A DNA stretch of 64,000 nucleotides from Xanthomonas sp. NCPPB 1128 (GTDB taxonomy: Bacteria; Pseudomonadota; Gammaproteobacteria; Xanthomonadales; Xanthomonadaceae). The notes below the pieces were generated by a model. The model had not been told where the DNA came from, ran no database searches, and was given only the letters and a program-made list of their open reading frames with translations. The DNA lies in contig NZ_LFME01000022.1 in assembly GCF_001043115.1 (NCBI RefSeq), positions 23,219-87,218 on the forward strand, in the 5' to 3' direction. Position numbers and translations under genes: made by a program. Below are positions 1 to 12,218 of this stretch, piece by piece (within the stretch, counting starts at the first letter, position 1; every line of letters begins with the position of its first letter).

Positions 1-173
1 GCCGCCACCTGGTGGTGCGCGGCCAGGGTCACGGCACCATGACCCTGGGCTGCATGCCCAAGCTGCTCGGCCAGTTCTTCGAGACCGCCGATGCCAAGCA
101 CCTCGATGCCACCTGCCTGGACGCGATGAGCGGCGTACCGGCCTTCACTTCATTCAACGGATGGGAACCATGA
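1..173 (+). CDS. C-terminal end of an alpha/beta hydrolase (TAP-like peptidase family), cut by window edge
   Basis: An open frame enters from the left edge and stops with TGA at 171-173, giving 56 visible residues. The run RGQGHGTM looks like the catalytic-histidine loop of alpha/beta hydrolases with a TAP-like C-terminal domain, and the ending FNGWEP is in keeping with secreted hydrolases of that group. No start or nucleophile can be seen. It lies 31 bp before the ABC transporter genes on the same strand, so it could be cotranscribed with them. The family call rests on a short tail only. Confidence 0.55.
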   Translation, partial: RHLVVRGQGHGTMTLGCMPKLLGQFFETADAKHLDATCLDAMSGVPAFTSFNGWEP

Positions 174-204
174 GCTGCGCAGCGTTCGACAGGGAGGGGC
201 ACGC

Positions 205-951
205 ATGATCGTCGCCGACAATCTGCACAAGGCATTCAAGACCCGCGCCGGCGCCGTGCAGGCGGTGCAAGGGGTCAGCTTCCAGGCCGCCGACGGCCAG
301 ATCACCGGCCTGCTCGGTCCCAACGGCGCCGGCAAGACCACCACCTTGCGCATGCTGTACACGCTGATGGCACCGGACCAGGGCCAGGTGCGCGTGGACG
401 GCGTCGACGTGGGCCAGGATCCGATGGCGGTGCGGCGCGCGCTGGGCGTGTTGCCGGACGCACGCGGCGTGTACAAGCGGTTGACCGCACGCGAGAACAT
501 CGCCTACTTCGGCGAGCTGCACGGGCTGTCGGCGGCGCGCATCGCCGAGCGCACCCGGTTGCTGTCGAAGGCGCTGGACATGGACGACATCCTCGACCGG
601 CAGACCGAAGGCTTCAGCCAGGGCCAGCGCACCAAGACCGCGATCGCCCGCGCGCTGGTCCACGACCCGCGCAACGTGATCCTGGACGAACCCACCAACG
701 GCCTGGACGTGATGACCACGCGGGCACTGCGCGGGTTCCTGCGCGAGCTGCGCGAGGAAGGGCGCTGCGTGATCTTCTCCAGCCACATCATGCAGGAGGT
801 GGCGGCGCTGTGCGATCGCATCGTCATCATCGCCAAGGGCACGGTGGTGGCCGCCGGCACCGCCGACGAACTGCGCGCCCTCACCGGCGAACCCAATCTG
901 GAAGACGCCTTCGTCAAGGCGATCGGCAGCGACGAGGGACTGCACGCATGA
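205..951 (+). CDS. natA: ABC transporter ATP-binding protein, NatA type
   Basis: This 248-residue protein is a single ABC ATPase domain. Walker A is GPNGAGKTT at about residues 39-47, the signature is the slightly unusual FSQGQRTK, and Walker B with the D-loop reads ILDEPTNGLD. Such subunits hydrolyse ATP on the cytoplasmic face to power a membrane partner. The partner is the next gene, whose ATG overlaps this stop codon (ATGA at 948-951), a sign of translational coupling. The pair resembles NatAB sodium exporters, but the substrate cannot be read from sequence, so drug or lipid export remains possible. Confidence 0.85.
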   Translation: MIVADNLHKAFKTRAGAVQAVQGVSFQAADGQITGLLGPNGAGKTTTLRMLYTLMAPDQGQVRVDGVDVGQDPMAVRRALGVLPDARGVYKRLTARENIAYFGELHGLSAARIAERTRLLSKALDMDDILDRQTEGFSQGQRTKTAIARALVHDPRNVILDEPTNGLDVMTTRALRGFLRELREEGRCVIFSSHIMQEVAALCDRIVIIAKGTVVAAGTADELRALTGEPNLEDAFVKAIGSDEGLHA

Positions 952-2129
952 GCCTGCTCCGTACCGTATTCACCGTGATGCGCAAGGAATTGCGCGACCT
1001 CTCGCGCGATCGCCGCACCCTGGCGCTGGCCTTGCTGCTGGGTCCGCTGCTGTACCCGGCGCTGATCCTGGGCATGGGCGCGCTGGCCGAGAGCCGCGTA
1101 CGCACCCAGATCGACAAGCCGCTGGACATTCCGGTGATCGGCCGCGAACGCGCGCCGAACCTGGTGGCCTTCCTCGCCGCACAGGGCTTGAACGCGGTCG
1201 CACCGCCGAAGGACCTCACCGGGGCGATCCGCAGTCAGGACGTGGACCTGGCGCTGAAGATCGACGAGGACTACGCCAACGCCTGGCACGAAGGGCGCCC
1301 GGCGCTGGTGGAGATCATCAAGGACAGCACCCGTCGTGATGCCGACATCCCGACCCAGCGAGTGCAGGCCGCGCTGAGCATGTACGGTCAGCAGGTCGGT
1401 GCCTTGCGCTTGTTGGCGCGTGGCATCGATTCGCAAGTGTCGCGGCCGCTGGACGTGGCGTTGCAGGACCTGGCCACGCCCGAGGCCAAGCGCGGCGCAT
1501 TGCTGGCGATGCTGCTGCCGGTGCTGCTGACCATCACCTCGTTCATCGGCGGCGCCTACCTGATCCTCGACGCCACCGCCGGCGAACGCGAGCGGCAATC
1601 GCTGGAGCCGCTGCTGGCCACCCCCGCCTCGCGCAGCGCCATCGTCAGCGGCAAGATCGCCGCGGCCTGCGTGGTCGGGCTGGTCTCGCTGCTGCTGACC
1701 CTGCTCGCGTTCAAGCTCAGCGCGCAGGTGGCCAGCGGCATCGGCCGCCAGCTCAACGTCAGCTTCGTGGCGATGCTGCAGATGCTGTTCGTGCTGTTGC
1801 CGATGCTGTTCATCGGCACCTCGCTGCTGACCTACCTGGCGGCCTCGGCCAAGAGCATGAAGGAGGCGCAGAGCCACATGACCTGGCTGATGCTGCTGCC
1901 GATGCTGCCTGGCTACGCGTTGATGGTGTATCCGCTGAAGACCACGCTGTGGCAGTTCGCGGTGCCGTTCCTGGCGCAGAACCAGATGCTGATGAAGATC
2001 ATCCGCCGCGAAACGATCGATCCGCAGATCTGGGCGGTGTACCTGCTCACCGGCTTCGGCCTGGCCGCGGTGCTGTGGCTGGCGGCGGTGCGCCGCTACC
2101 GGCAGGAGCAGTTGGCGATCTCCAGCTGA
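948..2129 (+). CDS. natB: ABC transporter permease, NatB type
   Basis: The 393-residue membrane subunit is coupled to the upstream ATPase by a 4-base overlap. It has the ABC-2/NatB layout: a membrane segment near residues 25-45, a large extracytoplasmic domain, and five to six hydrophobic helices in the second half, including the stretch around GALLAMLLPVLLTITSFIGG. The start MSLLRTVF was chosen because of the ATGA junction; an in-frame extension further upstream lies inside natA and is not needed. A GC-rich hairpin follows the stop, consistent with the end of a two-gene operon. Confidence 0.85.
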   Translation: MSLLRTVFTVMRKELRDLSRDRRTLALALLLGPLLYPALILGMGALAESRVRTQIDKPLDIPVIGRERAPNLVAFLAAQGLNAVAPPKDLTGAIRSQDVDLALKIDEDYANAWHEGRPALVEIIKDSTRRDADIPTQRVQAALSMYGQQVGALRLLARGIDSQVSRPLDVALQDLATPEAKRGALLAMLLPVLLTITSFIGGAYLILDATAGERERQSLEPLLATPASRSAIVSGKIAAACVVGLVSLLLTLLAFKLSAQVASGIGRQLNVSFVAMLQMLFVLLPMLFIGTSLLTYLAASAKSMKEAQSHMTWLMLLPMLPGYALMVYPLKTTLWQFAVPFLAQNQMLMKIIRRETIDPQIWAVYLLTGFGLAAVLWLAAVRRYRQEQLAISS

Positions 2130-2136
2130 GCAGGCG

Positions 2137-2165
2137 GCAGCGCGCGGGCGGGATCCGCGCGCTGC
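2137..2165 (+). terminator. Hairpin after natAB
   Basis: GCAGCGCGCGG (2137-2147) and CCGCGCGCTGC (2155-2165) form a perfect 11-bp stem with a 7-base loop, starting 8 bp after the natB stop. There is no T-tract, so termination is inferred from position and stem strength. Confidence 0.5.
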
Positions 2166-2273
2166 ACGCCCGTCGTCGCGGGGCCGCGCCGCGAATGCGA
2201 TCGTGATGCACACTCCCTGTGCGCGGCGGAAGCGTTCCGTCTTGCCGACTCCTCCTCCGCAGCGAGCCTTTGC

Positions 2274-3212
2274 ATGTCTCCGTATCCACACGATGCCCCA
2301 GCAGTGACGGCTGCCGGCGCTGGGCGCCTGCTGGTGCTGGGCGAGGCGCGCATCCTGCAGCCGGGAAGGGTGCGCTGGCTGCGGGCGGTGGCCTGGGCGA
2401 TCGCGTTGCTGGCGCTGATGGTGGTCGTGGCGACGGCGGTGCCGCTGCTGTGCGCCAGGCTGCTGCCGCCGGGCGCGGAGCGCGTCGCGCCGTATGCCAC
2501 GGCATTGACGGCCGCCATCCTCTACGCCGTCGCGGTCCGCCTCGGCGAGCGGCGCTGGCCGGCGGAACTCGCCTGGCGCACTGCGCCGTCGCAGTTGGCC
2601 CTTGGGCTATTGCTAGGCGCGGCGATGTTCGCGGCGGTGATGGCGCTCATGGCGGCGTTCGGCGTGTACACGATCCGCTGGGCCGGGCCGGCGCCGGCAT
2701 GGGGTGCGCTCGGCAAGGCGCTGCAGGCCGGCGTGGTCGAAGAACTGATGCTGCGCGCGATCCTGCTGCGCCTGCTGTGGCGTGCGTTCGGGCCGTGGTT
2801 GGCGTTCGCACTGTCGGCGGCGCTGTTCGGCCTGGCCCATCTCGGCAATCCGAACGCGAGCGTGTTCGCCGCGCTCTGCATCGCGGTGGAGGCGGGCGTC
2901 ATGCTGGGCGCCTTCTACGTGCTCACCGGCCGGCTCTGGATCTCCATCGGCGTGCATGCGGCCTGGAACTTCACCCAGGGCTATCTGTTCGGCGCGGCGG
3001 TGTCGGGGACCGACATGGGGCCCGCGCTCGCGCGCAGCGCCGCGCAGGCGGGGATGCCCGAGTGGCTGAGCGGCGGCGCGTTCGGGCCGGAGGCCTCCCT
3101 GCCCGGCCTGCTGGTGTGCACGGTGGTGGGCGCGATCGCGACCTGGGTGGCCTGGCGCAAGGGGCGCTTCGGCGCGACCGCTCGCAGCGCGGGCATGACA
3201 CCGACGCCCTGA
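2274..3212 (+). CDS. CPBP family intramembrane glutamic endopeptidase
   Basis: A 312-residue polytopic membrane protein. Three conserved CPBP/Abi motifs are visible: EELMLR at about residues 156-161 (the EExxxR glutamate pair), FGLAHL further on, and a final HAAWNF. These residues form the intramembrane active site of CAAX-protease-like enzymes. Bacterial members act in bacteriocin immunity or membrane-protein processing, but the substrate here is unknown. The gene stands alone, converges on the TonB-like gene downstream, and is separated from it by a strong hairpin. Confidence 0.85.
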   Translation: MSPYPHDAPAVTAAGAGRLLVLGEARILQPGRVRWLRAVAWAIALLALMVVVATAVPLLCARLLPPGAERVAPYATALTAAILYAVAVRLGERRWPAELAWRTAPSQLALGLLLGAAMFAAVMALMAAFGVYTIRWAGPAPAWGALGKALQAGVVEELMLRAILLRLLWRAFGPWLAFALSAALFGLAHLGNPNASVFAALCIAVEAGVMLGAFYVLTGRLWISIGVHAAWNFTQGYLFGAAVSGTDMGPALARSAAQAGMPEWLSGGAFGPEASLPGLLVCTVVGAIATWVAWRKGRFGATARSAGMTPTP

Positions 3213-3264
3213 TCGTTCTGGTCGACGTGTTTCCGTCGGCGCGGTGTCGCGCCTTGCGTTCGCT

Positions 3265-3290
3265 GCGCGCCCGGCGGCTGCCGGGCGCGC
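3265..3290. terminator. Hairpin between convergent genes
   Basis: GCGCGCCCGGC (3265-3275) pairs perfectly with GCCGGGCGCGC (3280-3290) across a 4-base loop. It lies between the convergent CPBP and TonB-like genes, where a bidirectional terminator is expected. Confidence 0.55.
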
Positions 3291-3307
3291 GCATGATGTT
3301 GCGCGGC

Positions 3308-4312
3308 TCAGCCGCCGGGATTGAAGGCCAGCGTGCGGCGGGTGGTCACCGGTGCCCCGACCGGCTCGAAGCGCCAGCGCTTGGTGGCGTTCAGCGCTTC
3401 GCGGTCGAACACCCGCGGCGGCGTGGAGCGCAGCACGCGGGCATTGGTGACCGCGCCGTCGGTGCCGACGGTGATCTCCACCAGCACTTCGCCAGCGGTG
3501 CCCGAGCGCAGCGCTTCGGGCGGGTAGCGCGGGGCCGGGGTGCTGATCGGGCGCAGGGTCTGTGCGGTGGCGGCCGGCGCGGCCGCGGGAGCCGCCGCCG
3601 GTGTGGGCGTCGGTTGCGCCGTGGCGGTGGGCGTGGCGGGGCGCGCGGCGGCCTGGCGTTCGGCTTCCTGACGTGCGCTCTCGCGGCGCGCGGCCTCCTG
3701 CTGCGCGGCGATCTGCTGCGCGGCCTGCGCTTCGCTGGCCTGCTGCTGCGCCTGCTTCTGCTGCTCTGCGGCCAGCTTGGCCTTCTGCTCTGCGTCCTTC
3801 TTGGCCTTGTCGGTCTCGTCCTGGCTGCGCTGGGCCACGGCCTCCATGCCCTTGCTCACGCCCTGCTTGAGCCGCGGCAGCGCCGGCGCCTGCGGGTCCA
3901 TCTTTTCGATCAGGCCGATCAGGCGCTGGGCTTCCGGGAAATCCTCGCGGTTGATGCTCTGTTCGGCAGCGATCAGCGTGTACGGCATCAGGTCGGTCAG
4001 CGCACTCTTGACCCCGGCGTCGTCCGGCTGCTTGTCGCGCAGCGCCAGGTAGTACTCGACCGCGTTGTTGCCGGCCGGCGCGTACATGCGGTTCTCGCGC
4101 AGCGCCTGGCTGGCCGAGTCGTGCAACTGTTCGGTACCCATCGACTGCACCTTGGCCGAGACCGCCGGCGGTGCCGGTGCGTTGGCCGCGGCGGTGGCCG
4201 GTGCAGCGCTAGGTGGTGCGGTCTCTTCCTGCTTGGAGCAGGCCGCCAGCGCGGCCAGCAACAGGACGGGCGCGACACGGCGCGCCTTGGCGAATGTGGT
4301 GAGTTGCGGCAT
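3308..4312 (-). CDS. TonB-like energy-transducer lipoprotein
   Basis: A 334-residue protein with a lipobox (LLLAALAAC) at about residues 17-25, then a helical domain, a long Ala/Gln/Lys/Glu-rich coiled-coil stretch at about 170-230, a Pro/Ala/Thr linker, and a C-terminal TonB domain (PRYPPEALRSGTAGEVLVEI and FDREALNATKRWRFEP). TonB C-terminal domains normally contact the plug of outer-membrane receptors. Here the domain sits on a putative lipoprotein rather than an inner-membrane anchor, so a scaffold or cell-envelope role is also possible. The start MPQLTTF was preferred because an AGGGGGA ribosome site precedes it; an in-frame ATG lies 33 bases upstream. Confidence 0.75.
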   Translation of the reverse strand: MPQLTTFAKARRVAPVLLLAALAACSKQEETAPPSAAPATAAANAPAPPAVSAKVQSMGTEQLHDSASQALRENRMYAPAGNNAVEYYLALRDKQPDDAGVKSALTDLMPYTLIAAEQSINREDFPEAQRLIGLIEKMDPQAPALPRLKQGVSKGMEAVAQRSQDETDKAKKDAEQKAKLAAEQQKQAQQQASEAQAAQQIAAQQEAARRESARQEAERQAAARPATPTATAQPTPTPAAAPAAAPAATAQTLRPISTPAPRYPPEALRSGTAGEVLVEITVGTDGAVTNARVLRSTPPRVFDREALNATKRWRFEPVGAPVTTRRTLAFNPGG

Positions 4313-4483
4313 GCGTCCCCCTGAGTCCCCGGTGTTGGCAATCAACGATGCGACGGCGGTGCGTTCGCGGTGCTGCGGCCCCCATGCCGCCAGCGCACCC
4401 CATCGGTCAATCTAGCATCCGCGGCCGCCGTGTGCGTGGCAGCCGCTGCCATGCGGCAAAAAGCGTGACGCTGCGCGCGTTGG

Positions 4484-5092
4484 TCAGTGCGCCGGCCGCG
4501 CCGGCGCGGACGCGGACATGATCCGGTCGGTCCAGGCGATGCCGATCGCCGACAGGATGAAGATGCCATGGATGATGGTCTGCCACAGCACGCCGGTGGC
4601 GGTCAGCGTCGCGCAGCTCTTCAGGTCCACCGTGCCCACGGCGCTGGCCAGTTGTTCCGGCGAGCACATCGGCATGCCGCCGAGCGCGCCGACCGCGATG
4701 AAGGTCTTGAGCAGGTGGATCGAGGAGATGCCGATGATCGACAGCGCCAGCTTGACCTTGAGCACGCTGGCGTTGACGTGGCTCAGCCATTCCGGCTGGT
4801 CCGGGTGGCCTTCCAGGCCCAGCCGCGACACGAAGGTCTCGTAGCCGCCGACGATCACCATCACCAGCAGATTGGAGATCATCACCACGTCGATCAGGCC
4901 GAGCACGATCAGCATGATCTGCTGTTCGCCCAGGCTCGGCGCCTCGTGGATCAGGTGCCACAACTCCTTGCCGAACAGGAAGACGTACACGCCCTGGGCC
5001 ACGATCAGTCCCAGGTACAGCGGCAACTGCAGCCAGCGCGAGGCGAAGATCAGGTTGGACAGGGGGTGCAGGCGGGGCCGCTCTGGAGTCAT
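4484..5092 (-). CDS. UPF0114 family (YqhA-like) membrane protein
   Basis: A 202-residue protein with about four hydrophobic helices that matches the UPF0114/TIGR00645 pattern: [19 protein letters not shown] near the N terminus, then [20 protein letters not shown] and [17 protein letters not shown]. The function of the family is not established. The start MTPERP lies 112 bp from the divergently transcribed GST gene, so the two share a promoter region. Confidence 0.85.
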   Translation of the reverse strand: MTPERPRLHPLSNLIFASRWLQLPLYLGLIVAQGVYVFLFGKELWHLIHEAPSLGEQQIMLIVLGLIDVVMISNLLVMVIVGGYETFVSRLGLEGHPDQPEWLSHVNASVLKVKLALSIIGISSIHLLKTFIAVGALGGMPMCSPEQLASAVGTVDLKSCATLTATGVLWQTIIHGIFILSAIGIAWTDRIMSASAPARPAH

Positions 5093-5204
5093 GGCGTGGT
5101 CTGGAATGCTGCGTTGCGGGAGCGGCCAGGGTACTCGGCCGGCGATGACGCTGCCAAGCCGGGGGGCGCCGCTACACTCGGGGTCCCCTTCCAGGAGCGC
5201 TGCC

Positions 5205-8196
<2,992 letters not shown>

Positions 8197-8248
8197 GCGC
8201 GCCGGTCCGCTTCCACCTGCCCGTTTCCGCATGACAAGGAGTGACGCA

Positions 8249-8827
8249 ATGTCGAGTCCGCCGCCGCTACCCGGGACGCCCGGCCCGACCACTGCCACGG
8301 CACCGCGACCGGCCAGGCGCGGCTGGTGGGCGCGGCACTGGAAGTGGGCGGTGCCGCTGATCGTGCTGGTGCTCGGCGCCCTGCTGCTGGCGTCGATCGC
8401 GGTGTTCGTGCTTGGCCTCGCGCGCGTCACCAAGTCGTCCGAGCCGTATCGTGTCGGCGTGATGGCCGCACAACACGATCCACGCGTGGCGGCCGCGCTG
8501 GGCGCGCCGATCAAGGACGGCATCATGCCCAGCGGCAACAGCAGCACCAGCGGCGGTGGCAGTGGCAACGCCGAGCTGAGCGTGTCGCTGCACGGCAGCC
8601 GCGCCAACGGCACCCTGTACATCGAAGCCGAGCGCCACGCGGGCGAGTGGCACTACACCACCTTGCAGGTGCTGCCGGATGCGGGCGAGGCGATCCCGCT
8701 GCTCGACGCGCTCGGGCAGGACGCCGACGACGAGGAGGAGGCGGACGGGATGGCGGTCGAGGCGCCGCCGGTGCCCGCAATGGACGCAGACGACGCCATG
8801 CCGGCCGAGGCCGACGCGACGAAGTAA
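8249..8827 (+). CDS. Coa1/Tim21-like membrane-anchored protein
   Basis: A 192-residue protein with a Pro-rich N-terminal tail, one membrane helix at about residues 31-60, and a periplasmic domain in the style of cytochrome c oxidase assembly factor Coa1: a basic stretch, VAAALGAPIKDG, GNAELSVSLHGSRANGTLY and ERHAGEWHYTTLQV. The last 40 residues are highly acidic. Start ATG 8249 follows AAGGAGTGACGCA. The Coa1 assignment is a family-level impression; no oxidase genes are nearby. Confidence 0.65.
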   Translation: MSSPPPLPGTPGPTTATAPRPARRGWWARHWKWAVPLIVLVLGALLLASIAVFVLGLARVTKSSEPYRVGVMAAQHDPRVAAALGAPIKDGIMPSGNSSTSGGGSGNAELSVSLHGSRANGTLYIEAERHAGEWHYTTLQVLPDAGEAIPLLDALGQDADDEEEADGMAVEAPPVPAMDADDAMPAEADATK

Positions 8828-9084
8828 GCGGGCGGCGAACGTGCTGCCGCCCACCTCGTCGCGTGGTGCGTGGGTGGGGGGCTTCCATGGGCGTGCGACC
8901 AGCGCACCGCCCATCTGCAGTGATGCGTTCCGCGTTGCCGTCACGGTATGCGCCTTGCTTCGGCCGCGACGCGGGCCTGTTCGCATGCTGCACCCGCCGC
9001 GTGGTGGCAGCCATGACCTCCGGCAGATGGCCGATCCGGCACGTGCCGCGTACGGTCCTGACATCATTCTGCCGGAGCTGCGCC

Positions 9085-10890
9085 ATGAAGCCACGTGTCC
9101 TCGCCATCGCCCTGACCCTGGCGCTGGCAGCGCCTTCGCCGTTCCCGGCGCTGGCCGCAGCGGCCGCACCGGCGGCCGCTTCCGCCACGCGCACACCGGC
9201 CTGGGTGGAGCGCAGCAATGCGTTCGCGCAGATCCTGCTGCAGGCGCAGGCGCCGTTCCAGGCCGAGGAAGTCAGCTTCTTCGGCGTGCCTGGATTCGAT
9301 GACCAGGTCTCCGACTTCGGTCCCGACAACGCGCGGCGTTTCCGCGAAGCGACCGCTGCCGCGCGCCGCACGCTGCAGGAAAAACTGCAGGTGGAGCGCG
9401 ATCCCAACGTGCGCCAGGATCTGGCGATCCTGATCCACGCCGCTGACCAGTCCATCGAAGGCAGCACGCTCAACGAGCGCCTGTTGCTGCCATGGACCGA
9501 TGCGCCGCAGCACGTGTTCGGCGGCATCAACAACCTGTTGTCCGAGCAGGTGCCGGCGGCGCGCCGCGGCAAGGCGTTGCTGCGGCTGCAGCGCTACGTC
9601 GGCCTGGCGCCGGGCAGCACCTCGATCCTGCAGTTGGCGCGGCAGCGTTACGAGGAAAAGCGCGCCGACGGCAAGCTTCTGCAGCCGACCAAGCGCGAGG
9701 TCGAGCAGGCCTTGAGCAATGTCGACACCTACGCCAAGGGCATTCGCGCGCTGTTCGCCGAGTACAGGATCGCCGGCGCGGACGCAGCGCTGGCGGCGCT
9801 GGACAAGCAGTTCCAGGACTACGCCACCTGGACGCGCACGGTGGTGCTGCCGCAGGCGCGCGAGGATGCACGCCTGCCGCCCGAGCTGTACGCGTTCCAG
9901 CTCAAGCAGGTGGGCATCGACATCGCCCCGCAGGTGCTGATGCAGCGTGCGCAGCTGGAATTCATGGAAACCCGCGCGACGATGCAGCAGCTGGCGCCGC
10001 TGGTGGCCGCCGCCAAGGGCCTGCGCGGCGACGATGCGCGCGACTATCGCGCGGTGCTGCGCGCGCTCAAGCGCGACACCATCCCCGACGACAAGCTTGA
10101 GGCGCATTACCGCAGCGTCATCGACCGCATCGATCCGATCATCCGCCAGCAGCACATCGTCGACGTGCCGCAGCGGCCGATGCAGATGCGCCTGGGCTCG
10201 CCGGCCGAAAGCGCCGCGCAACCGGCGCCGCATTTCCGCCCGGCACCGCTGGTCGGCAACACCGGCGAGCAGGGCACCTTCGTGCTGCCGCTGGGCAATC
10301 CGGACAGCGCCGGCAAGGGCGAGCACTACGACGATTTCAACTTCGGCGCGGCGGCGTGGACGCTGAGCGCGCACGAGGGCCGGCCCGGCCACGAACTGCA
10401 GTTCACCGCCATGGTCGAGCGCGGCGTGTCGCTGGCGCGCAGCCTGTTCGCGTTCAATTCGGTCAACGTGGAAGGCTGGGCGCTGTACGCCGAGGCCGAG
10501 ATGGTGCCGTACGAACCGCTGGACGGGCAGTTGGTCGCCTTGCAGTTCCGCCTGCTGCGCGCGGCGCGGGCGATGCTCGACCCGATGCTCAACCTCGGCC
10601 TGATCGACCGCGAGCGCGCGCGCCTGGTGCTGGAGAACGAGGTCGGCCTGTCGCCGGCGATGGCCCGGCAGGAACTGGACCGCTACATGGTGCGCGCGCC
10701 CGGCCAGGCCGGCAGCTATTTCTACGGCTACAGCCGCATCCTGGAACTGCGCATGCGCACCGAACTGGCGCTGGGCGCAAAGTTCGACCGGCTGAAGTTC
10801 AACAATTTCCTGCTGGACCAGGGCCTGCTGCCGCCGAACCAGCTGGCCGCGGCGGTGGACGAGGTGTTCGTGCCGTCACAGCGCAGGTGA
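9085..10890 (+). CDS. DUF885 family secreted metallopeptidase-like protein
   Basis: The 601-residue product has a signal peptide (about 1-25) and the DUF885 hallmark HEGRPGH at residues 430-436, an HExxxGH zinc-site variant, followed by ENEVGLSPAMARQELDRYM. Members are thought to be zinc carboxypeptidase-like enzymes exported to the periplasm; the substrate is not known. The region 8828-9084 upstream is non-coding. A perfect 12-bp hairpin ends the transcript. Confidence 0.85.
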   Translation: MKPRVLAIALTLALAAPSPFPALAAAAAPAAASATRTPAWVERSNAFAQILLQAQAPFQAEEVSFFGVPGFDDQVSDFGPDNARRFREATAAARRTLQEKLQVERDPNVRQDLAILIHAADQSIEGSTLNERLLLPWTDAPQHVFGGINNLLSEQVPAARRGKALLRLQRYVGLAPGSTSILQLARQRYEEKRADGKLLQPTKREVEQALSNVDTYAKGIRALFAEYRIAGADAALAALDKQFQDYATWTRTVVLPQAREDARLPPELYAFQLKQVGIDIAPQVLMQRAQLEFMETRATMQQLAPLVAAAKGLRGDDARDYRAVLRALKRDTIPDDKLEAHYRSVIDRIDPIIRQQHIVDVPQRPMQMRLGSPAESAAQPAPHFRPAPLVGNTGEQGTFVLPLGNPDSAGKGEHYDDFNFGAAAWTLSAHEGRPGHELQFTAMVERGVSLARSLFAFNSVNVEGWALYAEAEMVPYEPLDGQLVALQFRLLRAARAMLDPMLNLGLIDRERARLVLENEVGLSPAMARQELDRYMVRAPGQAGSYFYGYSRILELRMRTELALGAKFDRLKFNNFLLDQGLLPPNQLAAAVDEVFVPSQRR

Positions 10891-10908
10891 GCGGAAGGTC
10901 AACTGGAC

Positions 10909-10939
10909 GCGCCACTGCGCTCAAAGGGCGCAGTGGCGC
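10909..10939. terminator. Perfect 12-bp hairpin between convergent genes
   Basis: GCGCCACTGCGC (10909-10920) pairs with GCGCAGTGGCGC (10928-10939) over a 7-base loop. It lies between the DUF885 gene and the convergent cysteine-rich gene and probably terminates both. Confidence 0.6.
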
Positions 10940-10951
10940 AGTCGCTGCGGA

Positions 10952-11323
10952 TCAATGATCCTTTGGAACCTTTTCGGGCCGTTGCCGTCCCGTCCAATCG
11001 CGGGCTTTGCCGCCGCCGATCGGGCATATATACATGTACTGATAGACCGCATCTACCGCTTTCTGCGTCCACGGTTTGAAGCATACGTTTCCGACGCAGC
11101 AAGGGCCGGTCGACGTCGGCCAAGGACAATAGCCAGGTACCGCGATCCATACGCCGGCTTGAGGAGTCACCGGCGTCCAGTTCTTGTCCCTGCCCTTGCA
11201 GCCTTGCGTGCACAAGACGAAGGGATCGTTGTCGCGACAGGCCAGATCCTCATAGACCTGCTGTGCGCCAGCGGCGCCCTGAAACCCCAGGAACGCAACC
11301 AGAATCCATAGCCACTGTTTCAT
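10952..11323 (-). CDS. Small cysteine-rich secreted protein, copy A
   Basis: A 123-residue protein with a signal peptide (about residues 1-19) and ten cysteines in the mature part. It shares the blocks CRDNDPFV, CTQGCKG, DKNW and a final RPExVP with the protein at 12219-12584, so the two are paralogues. The even number of cysteines suggests disulfides in the periplasm or outside the cell. I do not recognise a named family. The 270 bp between this start and the next gene holds no coding sequence I can support. Confidence 0.7.
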   Translation of the reverse strand: MKQWLWILVAFLGFQGAAGAQQVYEDLACRDNDPFVLCTQGCKGRDKNWTPVTPQAGVWIAVPGYCPWPTSTGPCCVGNVCFKPWTQKAVDAVYQYMYICPIGGGKARDWTGRQRPEKVPKDH

Positions 11324-11594
11324 CGCACTTCCCTCTGTCGAAAGCGGTCCATCCCAGACGTTCGGACCAAACGTGTCGTTGCATGGCGGGGGCACCCCGG
11401 ACCGGGACTCTGACGGGTCGCGCCAATCCTGCCCGCAAATAGCTTAGCAAGGGTTTCAGCGTGCGAGGGGGATGCCGTGCGCCATGGGCCCATCCGGCCC
11501 ATCCCGGCTGACAGGGGCGATTCGCTGCGGGGAAGTGCGCCAGCGGCGCACGTATCGGCCGGGCAGGGCAGGCAGGGCAGCAGGCTGACTGGAT

Positions 11595-12053
11595 TCAGCG
11601 AATGGGCGGTGGCGCAGGCTGCGGCGCCGCCGGCGCCGGTGTTCCCGGCGGCACCCAGATCGCCATGCCGGCGGCACGCTTCTGCGTGGTGGGGATGCCG
11701 ATGCCCAGGCCGCCGCCGACATGGCCGCCGTAGCTGCCCGCGCCGACCGACAGGCCGCCGCCGGAGCGTTGCGAGCCCACGCCCATCAGCACCACGCCGT
11801 TGGCGCCGAGCTTGGCCGCGTCGCGCTTGAGCCGGGCCACCGCCGCATCGGTCTGGCCCTGGGTGCCGAAACCGGCGGCGCTGGAGGATTCGAGCTGGGC
11901 GATATCCACCGCCCCCGGCGGCGGTGCCGAGTAGATCTGCACCAGCGCCGGATCGATCGGCGGCCGCGCCGCGCCGACCATCACCTTGGAGGAACTGGCG
12001 CAGCCAGCCAGGGCCAGCAGCAGCGCCAGCGGCAACAGCGGTCGGATGTTCAT
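11595..12053 (-). CDS. Small outer-membrane-type lipoprotein
   Basis: A 152-residue lipoprotein with lipobox LALAGC at about residues 13-18. The mature part contains AVARLKRDAAKLGANGVVLM, resembling short YbjQ/YdgH-like stress lipoproteins, then a Gly/Ser-rich stretch and a Pro-rich tail. The function is unknown. It sits between the two paralogous cysteine-rich genes on the same strand, with gaps of 165 and 271 bp, so a single operon is not obvious. Confidence 0.7.
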   Translation of the reverse strand: MNIRPLLPLALLLALAGCASSSKVMVGAARPPIDPALVQIYSAPPPGAVDIAQLESSSAAGFGTQGQTDAAVARLKRDAAKLGANGVVLMGVGSQRSGGGLSVGAGSYGGHVGGGLGIGIPTTQKRAAGMAIWVPPGTPAPAAPQPAPPPIR

Positions 12054-12218
12054 GGCCTTACCCCCGTGTTCGGATCTCACGCGATCATAGGCGGGCCGGG
12101 TGAATCGTGCCGAACCCGGCGCGGCCACCCTGGCAGGGCGGCCGTGATCCCCATGCCAAGACGTGGGGGCCGGGCTGTCGGGGGCAACACGCCGCTGCGT
12201 CGTGCAGCGGCATGAGCG

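Noticed and set aside
504..2291. Minus-strand open frame of 595 codons opposite natAB
   Set aside because: Antisense of natA and natB; low-complexity His/Gln/Arg sequence.
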